A DNA stretch of 64,000 nucleotides from Paenibacillus glycanilyticus (GCF_023715145.1 NZ_JAMBNP010000002.1:62001-126000); one strand, 5' to 3'. Counted from the stretch's first letter, positions 1 to 11,138 are shown. Notes: generated from the letters alone by a model not told the origin. A program made the numbers and translations.

Positions 1-2
1 TG

Positions 3-320
3 CTGATCAAATCGGCACGCTCCATGAACATCTCCTCGTTCAAGCTGTTTGTTAAGGTTATCCTTCCGGCTTCCGTGCCTACGATCTTTACCGGCATCCG
101 GATGGCGGGAACGGGGGCGATACTGGTCTTGATCGCAGCTGAAATGGTAGGGGCCAAGGAAGGGCTCGGTTATCTCATTACCTATTCCCAGTACAACTTT
201 GAAATTCCCGAAATGTTCGCTGGCATCCTCACGATCGCTTTGCTTGGCCTTATAATTAATCAGGGCCTAAGCATGATGGAACGCAAATTGTCCAAATGGA
301 AGCAGCAAGTAAACGGATAA
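3..320 (+). CDS. ABC transporter permease, SsuC/TauC type (5' end outside window)
   Basis: This is the C-terminal part of an inner-membrane permease for sulfonate-, nitrate- or taurine-like compounds. The frame is open from base 3, so the gene starts upstream of the window. About 106 residues are visible. They include the end of the cytoplasmic coupling loop (an ARS...VKVILPASVP stretch ahead of a GIRMA segment), which contacts the ATPase in this family, then two hydrophobic membrane segments and a basic tail ending KWKQQVNG. The next gene begins 64 bases on, and the substrate-binding protein of the same import family lies two genes downstream, so this is one operon. The ATPase gene is presumably upstream. 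The family is clear; the exact substrate is not. Confidence 0.9.
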   Translation: MIKSARSMNISSFKLFVKVILPASVPTIFTGIRMAGTGAILVLIAAEMVGAKEGLGYLITYSQYNFEIPEMFAGILTIALLGLIINQGLSMMERKLSKWKQQVNG

Positions 321-384
321 CCTTATTTTTTTGAACCAAAAGTTGATTAAAAATATAGGATTAGTAGGAGTTGGAGTGAGTTAT

Positions 385-1731
385 ATGTCTAATAAACAAA
401 TGAAGCTTGGTGCTTTCTTTAACCTGCCGGGTCATCATGTGGCCAGCTGGCGTTATCCTTCCACGGATCCCCGCCGAACCCTGGACCTGGAGTATTTGAA
501 GGAGCTGGCGCAGACGGCGGAACGGGGCAAATTCGATATGATCTTTTTCGCCGATATTCTTGGTTTGAAGCGCCTTGGGAATTTCGCGACCTCAACGGTT
601 AAGCTCGATCCGCTTATTATTATCGCTGCGCTTGCTGCGGTCACCCGCAATATCGGTCTGACGGCGACTCTGACCACCACTTATAATGAGCCGTTCCAGG
701 TAGCGCGCAAGTTCGCGGCCATCGATCATCTATCCGGAGGACGCGCAGGCTGGAATGTGGTGACCTCCGGCAACGAGAAGGAGGCACAGCTGTTCGGCAA
801 GGAGAAGCATCTTGAGCATGCGCGCCGCTACGAGCGGGCAGAAGAGTTCGTGGAGCTTACGAAGAAGCTGTGGTTCTCGATCGAAGAGGAGGCGCTTGTC
901 ATCGATAAAGAGAATGGCCGCTTCCTGGCTGTGGATAAGGTTCATCCCGTGGATCATCACGGGGAGTGGTTCAAGGTACAAGGCTTGCTAGATGCCCCTT
1001 CAACGCCGCAGGGACATCCCGTTATCGTGCAGGCGGGGTCTTCGGAAGCGGGGAAAGAGCTGGCGGCGAAGACGGCCGAAGTGATTTTTACCGCATGGCA
1101 GACGCTGGAGGAAGCGCAGTCTTTCTACCGGGATGTGAAGGGACGCCTCGCGAAATACGGCCGGCAACCGGATGATCTGAAGGTAATGCCCGGCGTATTT
1201 ATTACGGTTGCCGGAACCGAAGCGGAGGCCATCGCAAAGCGCAAGGAGCTAAACAGCTACATTTCGCCGGAAGTCGGCCTGGAGTACTTGTCTAATTTTA
1301 TTGGGGTGGATTTGAGCGGTTACGATGTTGACGCGCTGCTTCCCGCAAGCGGGGAGATAGAGGATAAGACCAATCCGCAGACCCGAACGAATATCATTAG
1401 GGCTTTGGCGGAACGCGAAGGCTTGACTACCTTGCGCGAGGTTTACGAATTTATCGCGGGCGCACGCGGTCATCGGGAAATCGTTGGCACGCCTGCGCAG
1501 ATTGCCGATCAGCTGGAAGAATGGTTCTTGAATGACGGGGCGGACGGATTTAACGTGATGCCGCCCACGTTCCCGGAAGGCCTAAACGATATTGTCGAGC
1601 TTGTTATTCCGGAATTGCAGCGCCGCGGATTATTCCGAACGGAATACGAAAGCAACACGCTTCGCGGAAATTTGGGATTATCCATTCCCGTAAATCCGTA
1701 CCGGAAGCAGCCGCAGCAAACGAATCATTAA
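385..1731 (+). CDS. LLM-class flavin-dependent monooxygenase (NtaA/SnaA/DszA family), copy 1
   Basis: A 448-residue FMNH2-dependent monooxygenase of the luciferase-like TIM-barrel superfamily. NtaA, SnaA and DszA relatives oxidise amines, sulfones or similar small molecules with reduced flavin from a partner reductase. Family landmarks include the N-terminal GxFxxLPGHHVASWR segment, an ADGRAGWNVVT-like stretch (here GGRAGWNVVTS) near residue 130, and the VIVQAGSSEAGKELAAKTAE segment that forms part of the flavin pocket. I chose the ATG at 385 because GGAGTGAG ends four bases before it and the paralogue at 2811 starts at the equivalent residue. A TTG at 331 would add 18 unconserved residues. 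It sits between the permease and the binding protein. The context suggests that it oxidises a sulfur compound imported by this operon; the substrate is inferred. Confidence 0.9.
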   Translation: MSNKQMKLGAFFNLPGHHVASWRYPSTDPRRTLDLEYLKELAQTAERGKFDMIFFADILGLKRLGNFATSTVKLDPLIIIAALAAVTRNIGLTATLTTTYNEPFQVARKFAAIDHLSGGRAGWNVVTSGNEKEAQLFGKEKHLEHARRYERAEEFVELTKKLWFSIEEEALVIDKENGRFLAVDKVHPVDHHGEWFKVQGLLDAPSTPQGHPVIVQAGSSEAGKELAAKTAEVIFTAWQTLEEAQSFYRDVKGRLAKYGRQPDDLKVMPGVFITVAGTEAEAIAKRKELNSYISPEVGLEYLSNFIGVDLSGYDVDALLPASGEIEDKTNPQTRTNIIRALAEREGLTTLREVYEFIAGARGHREIVGTPAQIADQLEEWFLNDGADGFNVMPPTFPEGLNDIVELVIPELQRRGLFRTEYESNTLRGNLGLSIPVNPYRKQPQQTNH

Positions 1732-1757
1732 ATAAGAATAGGTCGGGGGATTGCCAT

Positions 1758-2780
1758 ATGAAAAAGAAACGGTTCAAACAGACAAGTTCATTCTTGCTAA
1801 CCTTGGGATTAATCAGCGCGCTTCTGTCCGGCTGCTCGGAGGACAAGGCGAAGCCGGGCGAACAGGATAAGGTATTGCAGTACAACGCGGCGCCTGGAAG
1901 CGTATCGTTTCCGGAGCTGGCGAAGGATCTTGGCTATCTTGGGGATCTGGAGCTGGAGTCGATCGGGAGCACCACCGGCGGACCGGAAAGCATTCAATTG
2001 ACGGCAACCAAACAGATCGACTTTGGATCGGCTTTTAACGGGGCCATTATCAAATCCATCTCGCAAAACGTCAAGATCAAATCCGTTATCGGTTCATACG
2101 GCAGCGATAAGAACACCTACATAGGTGCTTATGTGCTAGAAGGAAGCCCGATCAAATCGCCTAAAGATTTTATTGGTAAAAAAGTAGGCGTCAATACGCT
2201 TGGCGCGCATTTGGAATTTGTGACGAAGGATTATTTGCGCAAAGGCGGCTTGACCGAGAAGGAAATCGAACAAGTAACGCTGGTGACGATTCCGTCCGCA
2301 AATGCGGAGCAAATTCTTAGAAGCAATCAGATCGACGTGATCTTATCCAGCGGTATAGCAAGAGACCGTGCCCTGGACAAGGGCGGCATTGTCGAGCTCT
2401 TCAAGGATATCGACGTCTACAAATCCGAGTTCACGGCAGGAGACTACTTCTTCCGGGAGGAGTATATCAAGAAAAACCCCGACACCGTCAGGCAGTTTGT
2501 TGAAGGGGTGGCCAAGGCTATCGAATGGGCACGCACAACTCCCCGGGAAGAGGTCATCAAACGGTTCGAAGAGATTATTAAGAAACGCGATCCTAACGAA
2601 CCAACCGACAACCTGAAATATTGGAAGAGCACAGGAATTGCTCTAACCGGCGGCGTTATAACGCAGGATGAATATCAGGTCTGGATAGACTGGCTGGTAG
2701 CTAACGGCGACCTGAAGAAAGGGCAAGTCAAGGCTGAGGATCTGTATACAAACGAATTTAATCCATACGACAAGAAATAA
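1758..2780 (+). CDS. ABC transporter substrate-binding lipoprotein, SsuA/NMT1-like
   Basis: A 340-residue lipoprotein that should capture the substrate outside the cell for the permease at 3-320. A basic start (KKKRFK), a hydrophobic stretch and a lipobox ending ALLSGC near residue 25 mark it for lipid anchoring. The mature part has the periplasmic-binding-protein-2 pattern of the aliphatic sulfonate family, with LGYLGDLELESIGSTTGGPESIQ early on and a KSPKDFIGKKVGVN segment near residue 135, both typical of SsuA. It lies 26 bases after the first monooxygenase and 30 bases before the second, all in one direction. The order permease, oxygenase, binding protein, oxygenase is unusual but clearly one transcription unit. 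Confidence 0.9.
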   Translation: MKKKRFKQTSSFLLTLGLISALLSGCSEDKAKPGEQDKVLQYNAAPGSVSFPELAKDLGYLGDLELESIGSTTGGPESIQLTATKQIDFGSAFNGAIIKSISQNVKIKSVIGSYGSDKNTYIGAYVLEGSPIKSPKDFIGKKVGVNTLGAHLEFVTKDYLRKGGLTEKEIEQVTLVTIPSANAEQILRSNQIDVILSSGIARDRALDKGGIVELFKDIDVYKSEFTAGDYFFREEYIKKNPDTVRQFVEGVAKAIEWARTTPREEVIKRFEEIIKKRDPNEPTDNLKYWKSTGIALTGGVITQDEYQVWIDWLVANGDLKKGQVKAEDLYTNEFNPYDKK

Positions 2781-2810
2781 CCAAATATAAAAGAGACGGA
2801 GTGGAGAAGA

Positions 2811-4166
2811 ATGACGTTGAGACAAATAAAGCTTGGAGCCTTTATTATGCTTCCCGGGCATCATGTGGCAAGCTGGAGACAGCCTTCCTCAGGCGCGGAC
2901 CGTACCTTTGATCTGGCCTATTTAACGGAGATCGCCCAAACGGCGGAACGCGCCAAGTTCGATATGATCTTCTTCGCTGATGGGTTCGGCTCCAATCTGA
3001 ATGCGCATTCCAGTTCGGCGCTTAAGCTTGACCCGGTTGTTCTAATTTCCGCGCTTGCAGCCGTCACGGACAAAATCGGGTTAGCCGCTACTTTGACGAC
3101 TACTTATAACGAGCCTTTCCATGTTGCGCGTAAATTTGGATCCATCAACCACCTGTCGAATGGCCGTGCAGCCTGGAATGTCGTGACATCGGCCAACGAT
3201 AAGGAGTCCTTCTTGTTTGGCAAAGAGAAGCATCTGGAGCATGCCAGCCGCTATGAACGGGCAGAGGAATTTGTGGAGCTTGTTCAGAAGCTGTGGCTGT
3301 CAATCGATTCGGATGCAATCGTCATCGATAAGGAAAACGGGCGTTTCCTTGATGTCGATAAAGTACATCCCGTTGATCATGAAGGGCAATGGTTCAAAGT
3401 AACGGGAACGCTGGATTCTCCGTCTCACCCGAATGGCAACCCGGTTATCGTGCAGGCCGGCTCCTCGGAAGCGGGCAAAGAGCTTGCCGCCAAGACGGCG
3501 GAGGTCATATTTACCGCATGGCAGACGCTGGAGGAAGCGCAGGCCTTCTACCGGGATGTCAAAGGACGTCTTGCCAAATACGGACGTGATAAGGACGAAT
3601 TGAAAATTATGCCTGGCGTCTTCATTACGGTCGCCAAGACGGAAGAGGAGGCGCTCGCGAAGCAGAAGGAGTTAAACGGCTATATCTTGCCTGAGGTTGG
3701 GTTGGCTTATCTGTCTGCCTTCACGAATACCGATTTGTCCGGCTACGACGTGGATGGGCCGCTGCCGGAGTTTGATGCGATTGAGGACAAAACGAATCCG
3801 CGCATCCGCTACAACATTATCCGCGAAATTGCCGAACGGGAGAATTTAACCTCCATTCGGGCCGTATACGAACGGATTGCCGGAGCCCGCGGACATCGCG
3901 AAATCGTCGGAACGCCTTCGCAGATCGCCGATCAGCTCGAGGAATGGTTCTTGAATGAAGGCGCGGATGGCTTCAATATCATGTCCCCGTATTTCCCTGG
4001 GGGCTTCGAGGATATTATCGAGCTTGTTATTCCGGAGCTGCAGCGGAGAGGCTTGTTTCGCACGGAATACGAGAGCAGCACGCTTCGCGGGAATTTAGGT
4101 CTTCCTCTACCTGTGAAGGAGAGCGTGCAGGAGAGCGAGAAGGATCGGGCGGTTGCTCGCCATTAA
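2811..4166 (+). CDS. LLM-class flavin-dependent monooxygenase (NtaA/SnaA/DszA family), copy 2
   Basis: A 451-residue paralogue of the enzyme at 385-1731. By eye roughly three quarters of aligned residues are the same, including the LPGHHVASWR start, the VNHL/INHLSNGRAAWNVVTS region and the GARGHREIVGTP segment. The main differences lie around residues 50-65 (GFGSNLNAHSSS versus ILGLKRLGNFATS), which could line the substrate pocket. It is preceded by GGAGTGGAGAAGA. At the DNA level a 33-base stretch (3510-3542) is identical to 1087-1119, which fits a duplication or gene conversion. The operon ends at the terminator just downstream. Two specialised oxygenases, or successive oxidations of one substrate, are both possible. 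Confidence 0.9.
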   Translation: MTLRQIKLGAFIMLPGHHVASWRQPSSGADRTFDLAYLTEIAQTAERAKFDMIFFADGFGSNLNAHSSSALKLDPVVLISALAAVTDKIGLAATLTTTYNEPFHVARKFGSINHLSNGRAAWNVVTSANDKESFLFGKEKHLEHASRYERAEEFVELVQKLWLSIDSDAIVIDKENGRFLDVDKVHPVDHEGQWFKVTGTLDSPSHPNGNPVIVQAGSSEAGKELAAKTAEVIFTAWQTLEEAQAFYRDVKGRLAKYGRDKDELKIMPGVFITVAKTEEEALAKQKELNGYILPEVGLAYLSAFTNTDLSGYDVDGPLPEFDAIEDKTNPRIRYNIIREIAERENLTSIRAVYERIAGARGHREIVGTPSQIADQLEEWFLNEGADGFNIMSPYFPGGFEDIIELVIPELQRRGLFRTEYESSTLRGNLGLPLPVKESVQESEKDRAVARH

Positions 4167-4177
4167 ATCTTTGTACG

Positions 4178-4213
4178 CAAAAAACGCAACCCGGAAGGGT
4201 TGCGTTTTTTGCG
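4178..4213. terminator. bidirectional intrinsic terminator
   Basis: A perfect inverted repeat with arms GCAAAAAACGCAACCC and its complement around a GGAA loop, flanked by A and T runs on both sides. It can end transcription of the monooxygenase operon from the left and of the oppositely oriented SDR gene from the right. Confidence 0.9.
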
Positions 4214-4224
4214 CGGCTGCCGGG

Positions 4225-5136
4225 TTATTTATAACCGCTGACGTCTGCTGGTTTCCCCGCCTCGATGACCTCAACCAGATAAGGCATGCAGTTCGGCCGG
4301 GAGCCGTCTAGATCCGTGAAGCCATATACCTGCGCAAGCTGGCCGCTGGAGAGGGATTGTCCGCTCCAGCGCGTAACATCGGGATCCCCTGCAAGCGCGG
4401 CAACGGCGCGGCCCACATAACGGGGAGATTCGGAGATCAGAAAATGGGGCTCTTCGGAAGTTGCATCCTGCCAGTTCTCTTCTGTCACCTTGAAGTGCTC
4501 CAGCATGATCTCGGAACGAAGCCAGCCGGGCGTAAGGGAGACAGCAGCGCAATGATAGGGCTTAACCTCTTGGGCAAGCCCCCAAGCCATGCGAATGATA
4601 GAAGTTTTGGCCATGTCGTAATACATGGACAATCGGTAGTGCTGCTCATTGTATTCGGCCGTTCCGTCCGTCATCTCCACGATCAGCCCGTTCTTGTTCT
4701 TGATCAGGAGGGGAAGAACGTAATGACTCGTAATCAGATGGGTATCGATGGCGAGTCTCAGCAGACGTAGTCCTTTCTCAAGCGAATGCTCCCACACCGG
4801 AACATTCCATTCTACGAGATATTCGCCTCCCCAAATATCGTTGACCAGAATATCAAGCCGTCCTTGCTCCTGCTCAATGCGGTTCGCCAAGGCCTGTACC
4901 TGTTCAGGGACCAGGTGGTCCACCTGCACGGCTATCCCTGTTCCGCCTGCTTTGGTCACAAGCTCCGCCGTTTCCTCAATGGTTTCCGGACGGTTATATT
5001 CGGAGGTTTGCGTCCGAGTCGTACGTCCGGTCACATATACCGTTGCGCCCGCTGCACCTAGTTCAACGGCTATGCCACGCCCGGCTCCCCGTGTTGCTCC
5101 GGCTACCAAAGCGACTTTTCCTTGTAATGGTTTCAT
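4225..5136 (-). CDS. SDR family NAD(P)-dependent oxidoreductase
   Basis: A 303-residue short-chain dehydrogenase/reductase. The nucleotide-binding glycine motif is AGATRGAGRG near residue 12, and the catalytic Tyr and Lys are in YYDMAK. The usual NNAG is changed to VNDIWGG, and a Thr-Asp pair (EMTDG) stands where the catalytic Ser normally lies, as in DHRS1-like members. I chose the ATG at 5136 because TAAGGAGG precedes it at good spacing; an upstream ATG at 5175 adds 13 residues without such a site. The C-terminal region (TPGWLRSEIMLEHF) fits the DHRS1-like branch. It is divergent from the WYL regulator at 5247, which may control it. The substrate cannot be told from sequence. Confidence 0.88.
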   Translation of the reverse strand: MKPLQGKVALVAGATRGAGRGIAVELGAAGATVYVTGRTTRTQTSEYNRPETIEETAELVTKAGGTGIAVQVDHLVPEQVQALANRIEQEQGRLDILVNDIWGGEYLVEWNVPVWEHSLEKGLRLLRLAIDTHLITSHYVLPLLIKNKNGLIVEMTDGTAEYNEQHYRLSMYYDMAKTSIIRMAWGLAQEVKPYHCAAVSLTPGWLRSEIMLEHFKVTEENWQDATSEEPHFLISESPRYVGRAVAALAGDPDVTRWSGQSLSSGQLAQVYGFTDLDGSRPNCMPYLVEVIEAGKPADVSGYK

Positions 5137-5158
5137 TGTAAGCCTCCTTATTATCTTG

Positions 5159-5188
5159 TTGAAACTTAAGATCATTGTAGACTATAAT
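5159..5188 (+). promoter_or_regulatory. candidate sigma-A promoter for the WYL regulator
   Basis: TTGAAA at 5159-5164 and TATAAT at 5183-5188 are separated by 18 bases, inside the divergent SDR/regulator spacer. The spacing is one base over ideal. Confidence 0.5.
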
Positions 5189-5246
5189 GACGACATCTTT
5201 TGTCATATATAAAATAATGATTCGCGCAAAGTGAAGGTGAAGCGGA

Positions 5247-6206
5247 ATGAGGGCGGACCGCCTGCTTAGTATTATGATTTTGCTCCAGAATCATGAAATA
5301 ATGACAACAAAGGAGCTGGCCGGCAAGCTGGAGGTATCGGATCGGACGATTTTGCGGGATATGGATGCATTAAGCCTTGCGGGGATACCGGTTGTTGCGG
5401 ACCGAGGGAAAGCAGGCGGATGGCGGCTGATGGATCACTTCCAGAGTTATTTGAGCGGGCTCAAGCTGGAGGATACGAAGGCCTTGTTTATCCTTCCCTC
5501 GGAACAAATGCTGGAGGATTTGGGCGTAGAGGTGGATGGACTGGGGATTCGGCAGAAGCTGCTGGCTTCGTTGCCTGGTTCTACGAAAAGCGAGGCTCGG
5601 CACTATATGGAGAAAATCTATATGGATACCGGAACCTGGAAGCCGGCCGGTGACAAGAATAAAGCATTGCTCACGATTCAAACCGCGTTATGGGAGAATG
5701 CCAAGCTGGACATCGCTTACCAGAAAGCCGACGGCACCAGCTCGCGAAGAATCGTTTGTCCTCTTGGATTAGTGGCAAAAGGAAGCTCCTGGTATCTGGT
5801 TGCCATGAATGACGCTGGCGAGTATCGGAGCTTCAAGGTGTCGAGAATTACTCAGGCTGAAGCAACAGCAGAGTTATTTGCCAGACCGGATCAGTTTGAC
5901 CTCGCTAAGTATTGGAAACAAAGCAAGCGGGATTTTGCAGGCTCGCTTCCTGCCTTTGAGGTGGAGGTTGCTGCACATCCCTCCATTATGGGCCGTCTCA
6001 CCTTTACGGACCGATTTGTAGAGAAGGTGGATTCGCATAAATCGGCGGAGGATGGGTGGGTTCCCGTAACCCTTTGTTTTAACACGGAGCAGGAGGCTGC
6101 GGAATATGTACTTGGCTTTGGCGGAGCTATCAAGCTAGTGCAGCCGGAGTATTTGATCGAGAAGGTCGTGCAGCAAGCCAAGGCCGTAATGGCCATGTAC
6201 GAATAG
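5247..6206 (+). CDS. YafY-type transcriptional regulator with HTH and WYL domains
   Basis: A 319-residue DNA-binding regulator. Residues 1-60 form a winged helix-turn-helix of the HTH_11 type (MTTKELAGKLEVSDRTILRDMDALSLAGIP in short segments). The middle carries the WYL domain, recognisable by LGLVAKGSSWYLVA near residue 180, followed by the R-S-F-KVSRI strand. A C-terminal WCX-like extension follows. WYL proteins sense ligands, often nucleotides or nucleic acids, and act as repressors or activators. AAGGTGA precedes the ATG by eight bases. It is divergent from the SDR gene across a 110-base spacer, so that gene is its likely target. The ligand is unknown. Confidence 0.9.
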   Translation: MRADRLLSIMILLQNHEIMTTKELAGKLEVSDRTILRDMDALSLAGIPVVADRGKAGGWRLMDHFQSYLSGLKLEDTKALFILPSEQMLEDLGVEVDGLGIRQKLLASLPGSTKSEARHYMEKIYMDTGTWKPAGDKNKALLTIQTALWENAKLDIAYQKADGTSSRRIVCPLGLVAKGSSWYLVAMNDAGEYRSFKVSRITQAEATAELFARPDQFDLAKYWKQSKRDFAGSLPAFEVEVAAHPSIMGRLTFTDRFVEKVDSHKSAEDGWVPVTLCFNTEQEAAEYVLGFGGAIKLVQPEYLIEKVVQQAKAVMAMYE

Positions 6207-6246
6207 CTAATAGCTATTTCAACTTAGGTTTGTGCATGAGAAAGAA

Positions 6247-6280
6247 AAAGAACCGCAACCAGTCTGGTTGCGGTTCTTTC
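6247..6280. terminator. intrinsic terminator between convergent genes
   Basis: Arms AAAGAACCGCAACC and GGTTGCGGTTCTTT around a short loop, with A-rich and T-rich flanks. It serves the WYL regulator and probably also the GH43 gene coming from the other side. Confidence 0.85.
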
Positions 6281-6294
6281 TGTATGTCGCTTGG

Positions 6295-7698
6295 TTAATT
6301 AGCGGGGAAGATATCAAAGCAATCCAGTTCTCCGTATCCTTCGCCTTTGGAGAAGCGAATTTTGTTCCAGCCCGCGTTCAGTGCGAGGCGCGTGACGGAA
6401 GCTCCCCAGTTCTCCCAGCCCTTGTTGGCTATGTACAAGTTACTCGGGCTCGCGTTATTGACCGTCAGGACTAAGTATGACCAATCCAATCCGGTTGTCC
6501 CGTTACCCGTTCGTGCGGACATCACATAATCTCCGGCTGTTGCCGCATAGACGTCAAACTCTACATAACTATCTGCCGTATCGATATGGCCGGCTTTACT
6601 GCCGCCGGAACCGTTCGGACTGGAGGAAGCATAAGCAACGCCTCCAAATACGCCGGCCTCTCCTTCATAACGGGAACGGACCGTGTCTCCGGATGGAATG
6701 GCGATTGGGGTATTCGGGGCAGAGGGAGCTCCGAGATTCGGAGTGTTGTCCGTGTTCCAAGTGAACTTCTGTGCGCGGATTTCTCTATTCCATCCGCCTC
6801 CGGCATACTTGGCCGTATGATACACGATCCAATCCTCCGTGCCGTCCGGTGATTTCGTAAAGGAATGATGACCGGGACCGTATAAGCCGTTGCCGGATTT
6901 GAAGATCGGCTGAGCGCGTTTGCTCCATGAGGCGGCTTGCAAGAGATTGCTGCTCGTATTTGCGGTAATAAGCCCCAAGCAATAGCCGTCCGTCCAGCTT
7001 CCGCTTGCGGAGTAGACGAGGCTAATGACGCCGTTGCGAACAATAACCTGAGGTCCTTCGTTAACGGAAGGGGAGGTGTTGGTCTCCCAGGAATAGGTTG
7101 GATGCGCGATCTCGACCCGAGCCGAGTCGATCGTCCACGGATTGCTCATATGGGCAATGTACAGCTTCTGCGAAACATTCGTTGTTCCTTCCCAACCGGA
7201 CCAGATGAAATACAAATGGTTATTGGCTTGCAAGACGGTTCCGTCGATTGCCCAACGGTTCGTAGAATCGGTAATTTGACCTTTATTGACCCAGGTACCC
7301 GTCATTGGATCGGCAGAGGTGTTCTCCAATACGTACATGCGGTGATTGTCGTTGTTGCCGTCATCCTTGGCGAAATAGATATACCAGGCACCGTTGATGT
7401 AATGGATTTCTGGAGCCCAGACGTTGCAGCAGCCGGTGGAGATCACTCTCTTCGTGCCGGCATCTACCCCGGTAAGCGATTTGGATTTCCAGATCGTCAC
7501 GTCGCCGCCAGTTGTCTTCGTGAAGTAATAAAAGCCGTCGGTATGCTTGTAGATCCAAGGGTCTGCGCCGTCCTGGAAAATCACGTTGTAAAAGTTGCTG
7601 CTTTGCGTGGAGGGAGTTGCGTTTGCCGCACCTGGCACAAGGAGAAGCAGGAGCAGGAGAAAAGCCAAACCTTTGATAGCGGTTACACGAAATTTCAT
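6295..7698 (-). CDS. secreted GH43 family arabinosidase/xylosidase-like enzyme with C-terminal CBM6/35-like domain
   Basis: A 467-residue exported glycosidase. A signal peptide (MKFRVTAIKG, a long Leu run, cleavage near AANA) is followed by a five-bladed GH43 propeller at about residues 35-335. The expected acidic residues are D46 (GADPW, base), D152 (WAIDG, pKa modulator) and E214 (SVNEGP, acid). Residues from about 345 form a beta-sandwich of the CBM6/CBM35 type (RYEGEAG... YVEFDVYAA ... NKIRFSKGEGYGELD), which binds polysaccharide. GH43 members of this shape release arabinofuranose or xylose from plant cell wall glycans. The ATG at 7698 gives a clean signal peptide; an ATG at 7719 would add seven residues. 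A homologous propeller without signal or CBM lies at 49901. Confidence 0.9.
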   Translation of the reverse strand: MKFRVTAIKGLAFLLLLLLLVPGAANATPSTQSSNFYNVIFQDGADPWIYKHTDGFYYFTKTTGGDVTIWKSKSLTGVDAGTKRVISTGCCNVWAPEIHYINGAWYIYFAKDDGNNDNHRMYVLENTSADPMTGTWVNKGQITDSTNRWAIDGTVLQANNHLYFIWSGWEGTTNVSQKLYIAHMSNPWTIDSARVEIAHPTYSWETNTSPSVNEGPQVIVRNGVISLVYSASGSWTDGYCLGLITANTSSNLLQAASWSKRAQPIFKSGNGLYGPGHHSFTKSPDGTEDWIVYHTAKYAGGGWNREIRAQKFTWNTDNTPNLGAPSAPNTPIAIPSGDTVRSRYEGEAGVFGGVAYASSSPNGSGGSKAGHIDTADSYVEFDVYAATAGDYVMSARTGNGTTGLDWSYLVLTVNNASPSNLYIANKGWENWGASVTRLALNAGWNKIRFSKGEGYGELDCFDIFPAN

Positions 7699-7719
7699 TA
7701 TGACACCAACCCTTCGCAT

Positions 7720-7922
7720 TGAATTTATATTCAGGTATAGTTAATCATTTCCAATCGGGCGGTAACAGGACATGATTATAGATCGTGCGGACATATTTTT
7801 AGTCATGCCAAGCTGCAAGAACGGCTTCCGTTTTGGAGGGCGGATCGTCTATAAAGAGAGCAGCATGCAAAGAGCCCGTTGAGTAATCTCAACAGGCTCT
7901 TATATGTCTATAAGGTATGCAA
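7720..7922. other. intergenic spacer between katG and the GH43 gene
   Basis: This stretch holds a hairpin at about 7869-7902 (AGAGCC-GTTGAG paired with CTCAAC-GGCTCT, one mismatch). It probably ends katG transcription, although the T run on that strand is short. A TATAAT-like box lies on the minus strand near 7775-7780 for the GH43 gene, but I could not find a convincing -35 box. Confidence 0.5.
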
Positions 7923-10232
<2,310 letters not shown>

Positions 10233-10259
10233 TCACGCAAATCTGACAATTTGATAGGG

Positions 10260-10490
10260 TTAAATGGTTTTCGAAACGAGAAAATCAAGCACCTCTCTTA
10301 TATACTCGGCGGGAAATTCTACATTAGGCAAATGGACGGCGGGGAACATGACGAGCTTCGAGCCCGATACCGGCTCCGCAATTCGTTCACTATGGCTTGG
10401 CAGAGTAACGGTATCGAATTGGCCGGCTATGATGAGCGTGGGACTGTTGATTTCATGCTTGCTCATCGTCATCAATCTCCCTTGCGGATC
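10260..10490 (-). pseudogene. remnant of an alpha/beta hydrolase (C-terminal part)
   Basis: About 76 residues match the C-terminal third of alpha/beta-fold hydrolases of the 3-oxoadipate enol-lactonase type: SPTLIIAGQFDTVTLPSH holds the catalytic Asp region and VHLPNVEFP holds the catalytic His. In the same frame a TGA lies just before DPQGR at 10491, and further upstream no nucleophile elbow (GxSxG) could be found in any minus-strand frame up to 10742. The gene has therefore lost its first two thirds. A TTG at 10475 could start a small protein, but it would lack the catalytic serine. It sits convergent with nothing and upstream of katG in the same direction. Confidence 0.75.
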
Positions 10491-10689
10491 TCAGGAAGTG
10501 ATAACAGGGTACCGGGAGAATACAATTATTTGATGAAGGTGGTAACCGAGACAAGCGGAACGATGGCTCAGTTTTGGATGCCTGCAATAAGTACGGCTTC
10601 TCGCTTCCCCTAATTGTGCTGACAACCCCGTTCGAGAATAGAAGCCTGGCTCAGCCCTTATCAATTACGAGGGAGATGCCATAATAACA

Positions 10690-10738
10690 AGGAAGGGCCG
10701 TCTCCCGTCATCATGGATGACCTTGAGACAGCCCTTTA
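10690..10738 (-). terminator. intrinsic terminator after the VOC gene
   Basis: A long hairpin with arms AAGGGCCGTCTC and GAGACAGCCCTT. On the minus strand it directly follows the stop codon of the VOC gene, with a moderately T-rich tail. Confidence 0.7.
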
Positions 10739-10742
10739 TTGT

Positions 10743-11138
10743 TTACTGCTTCGTTATCATCCAAGTGACCCCGTACGGATCGATCGCTTCTCCGTAATAA
10801 GCCCCCCATGGCTGAAGAGCAAACGGATATTTGCTTACTCCGCCTTCGCTCAGCTTGGCATAAGCCGACTCGGCTTCCGTTACATCATCATAGCTGAGGG
10901 AAAGACAAATACAACGGTTGTACGCGGCTTCATCGAAGGCGTCGGCCATCATTAACGGATTGGTACCGGCTACCGTCAAGGTCAGATGCATGACTTTATC
11001 CTTCATAGCCTCCGGCGTGCCCGGCGTCTCGCCGTATGTAGTGAGGAACTGAATTTCGCCGCCAAGCGCCTCTGCGTAAAACTTCGCTTGACCTCTAGCA
11101 TCCTTTGACATCAAATAAGCATTCAGTTTTGCTCCCAT
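10743..11138 (-). CDS. VOC family (PhnB-like) protein
   Basis: A 131-residue protein of the glyoxalase/bleomycin-resistance/dioxygenase superfamily, PhnB branch. It has two beta-alpha-beta-beta-beta modules: residues 1-60 (NAYLMSKDARGQAKFYAEALGG) and residues 70-131, ending AYYGEAIDPYGVTWMI. Members are small cytoplasmic proteins, often of unknown substrate, and several lack the metal ligands of true glyoxalases. The C-terminal DPYGVTW segment is the family signature. The ATG is preceded by GAGAGG at a rather long distance. It is transcribed alone and ends in its own hairpin. Confidence 0.88.
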   Translation of the reverse strand: MGAKLNAYLMSKDARGQAKFYAEALGGEIQFLTTYGETPGTPEAMKDKVMHLTLTVAGTNPLMMADAFDEAAYNRCICLSLSYDDVTEAESAYAKLSEGGVSKYPFALQPWGAYYGEAIDPYGVTWMITKQ

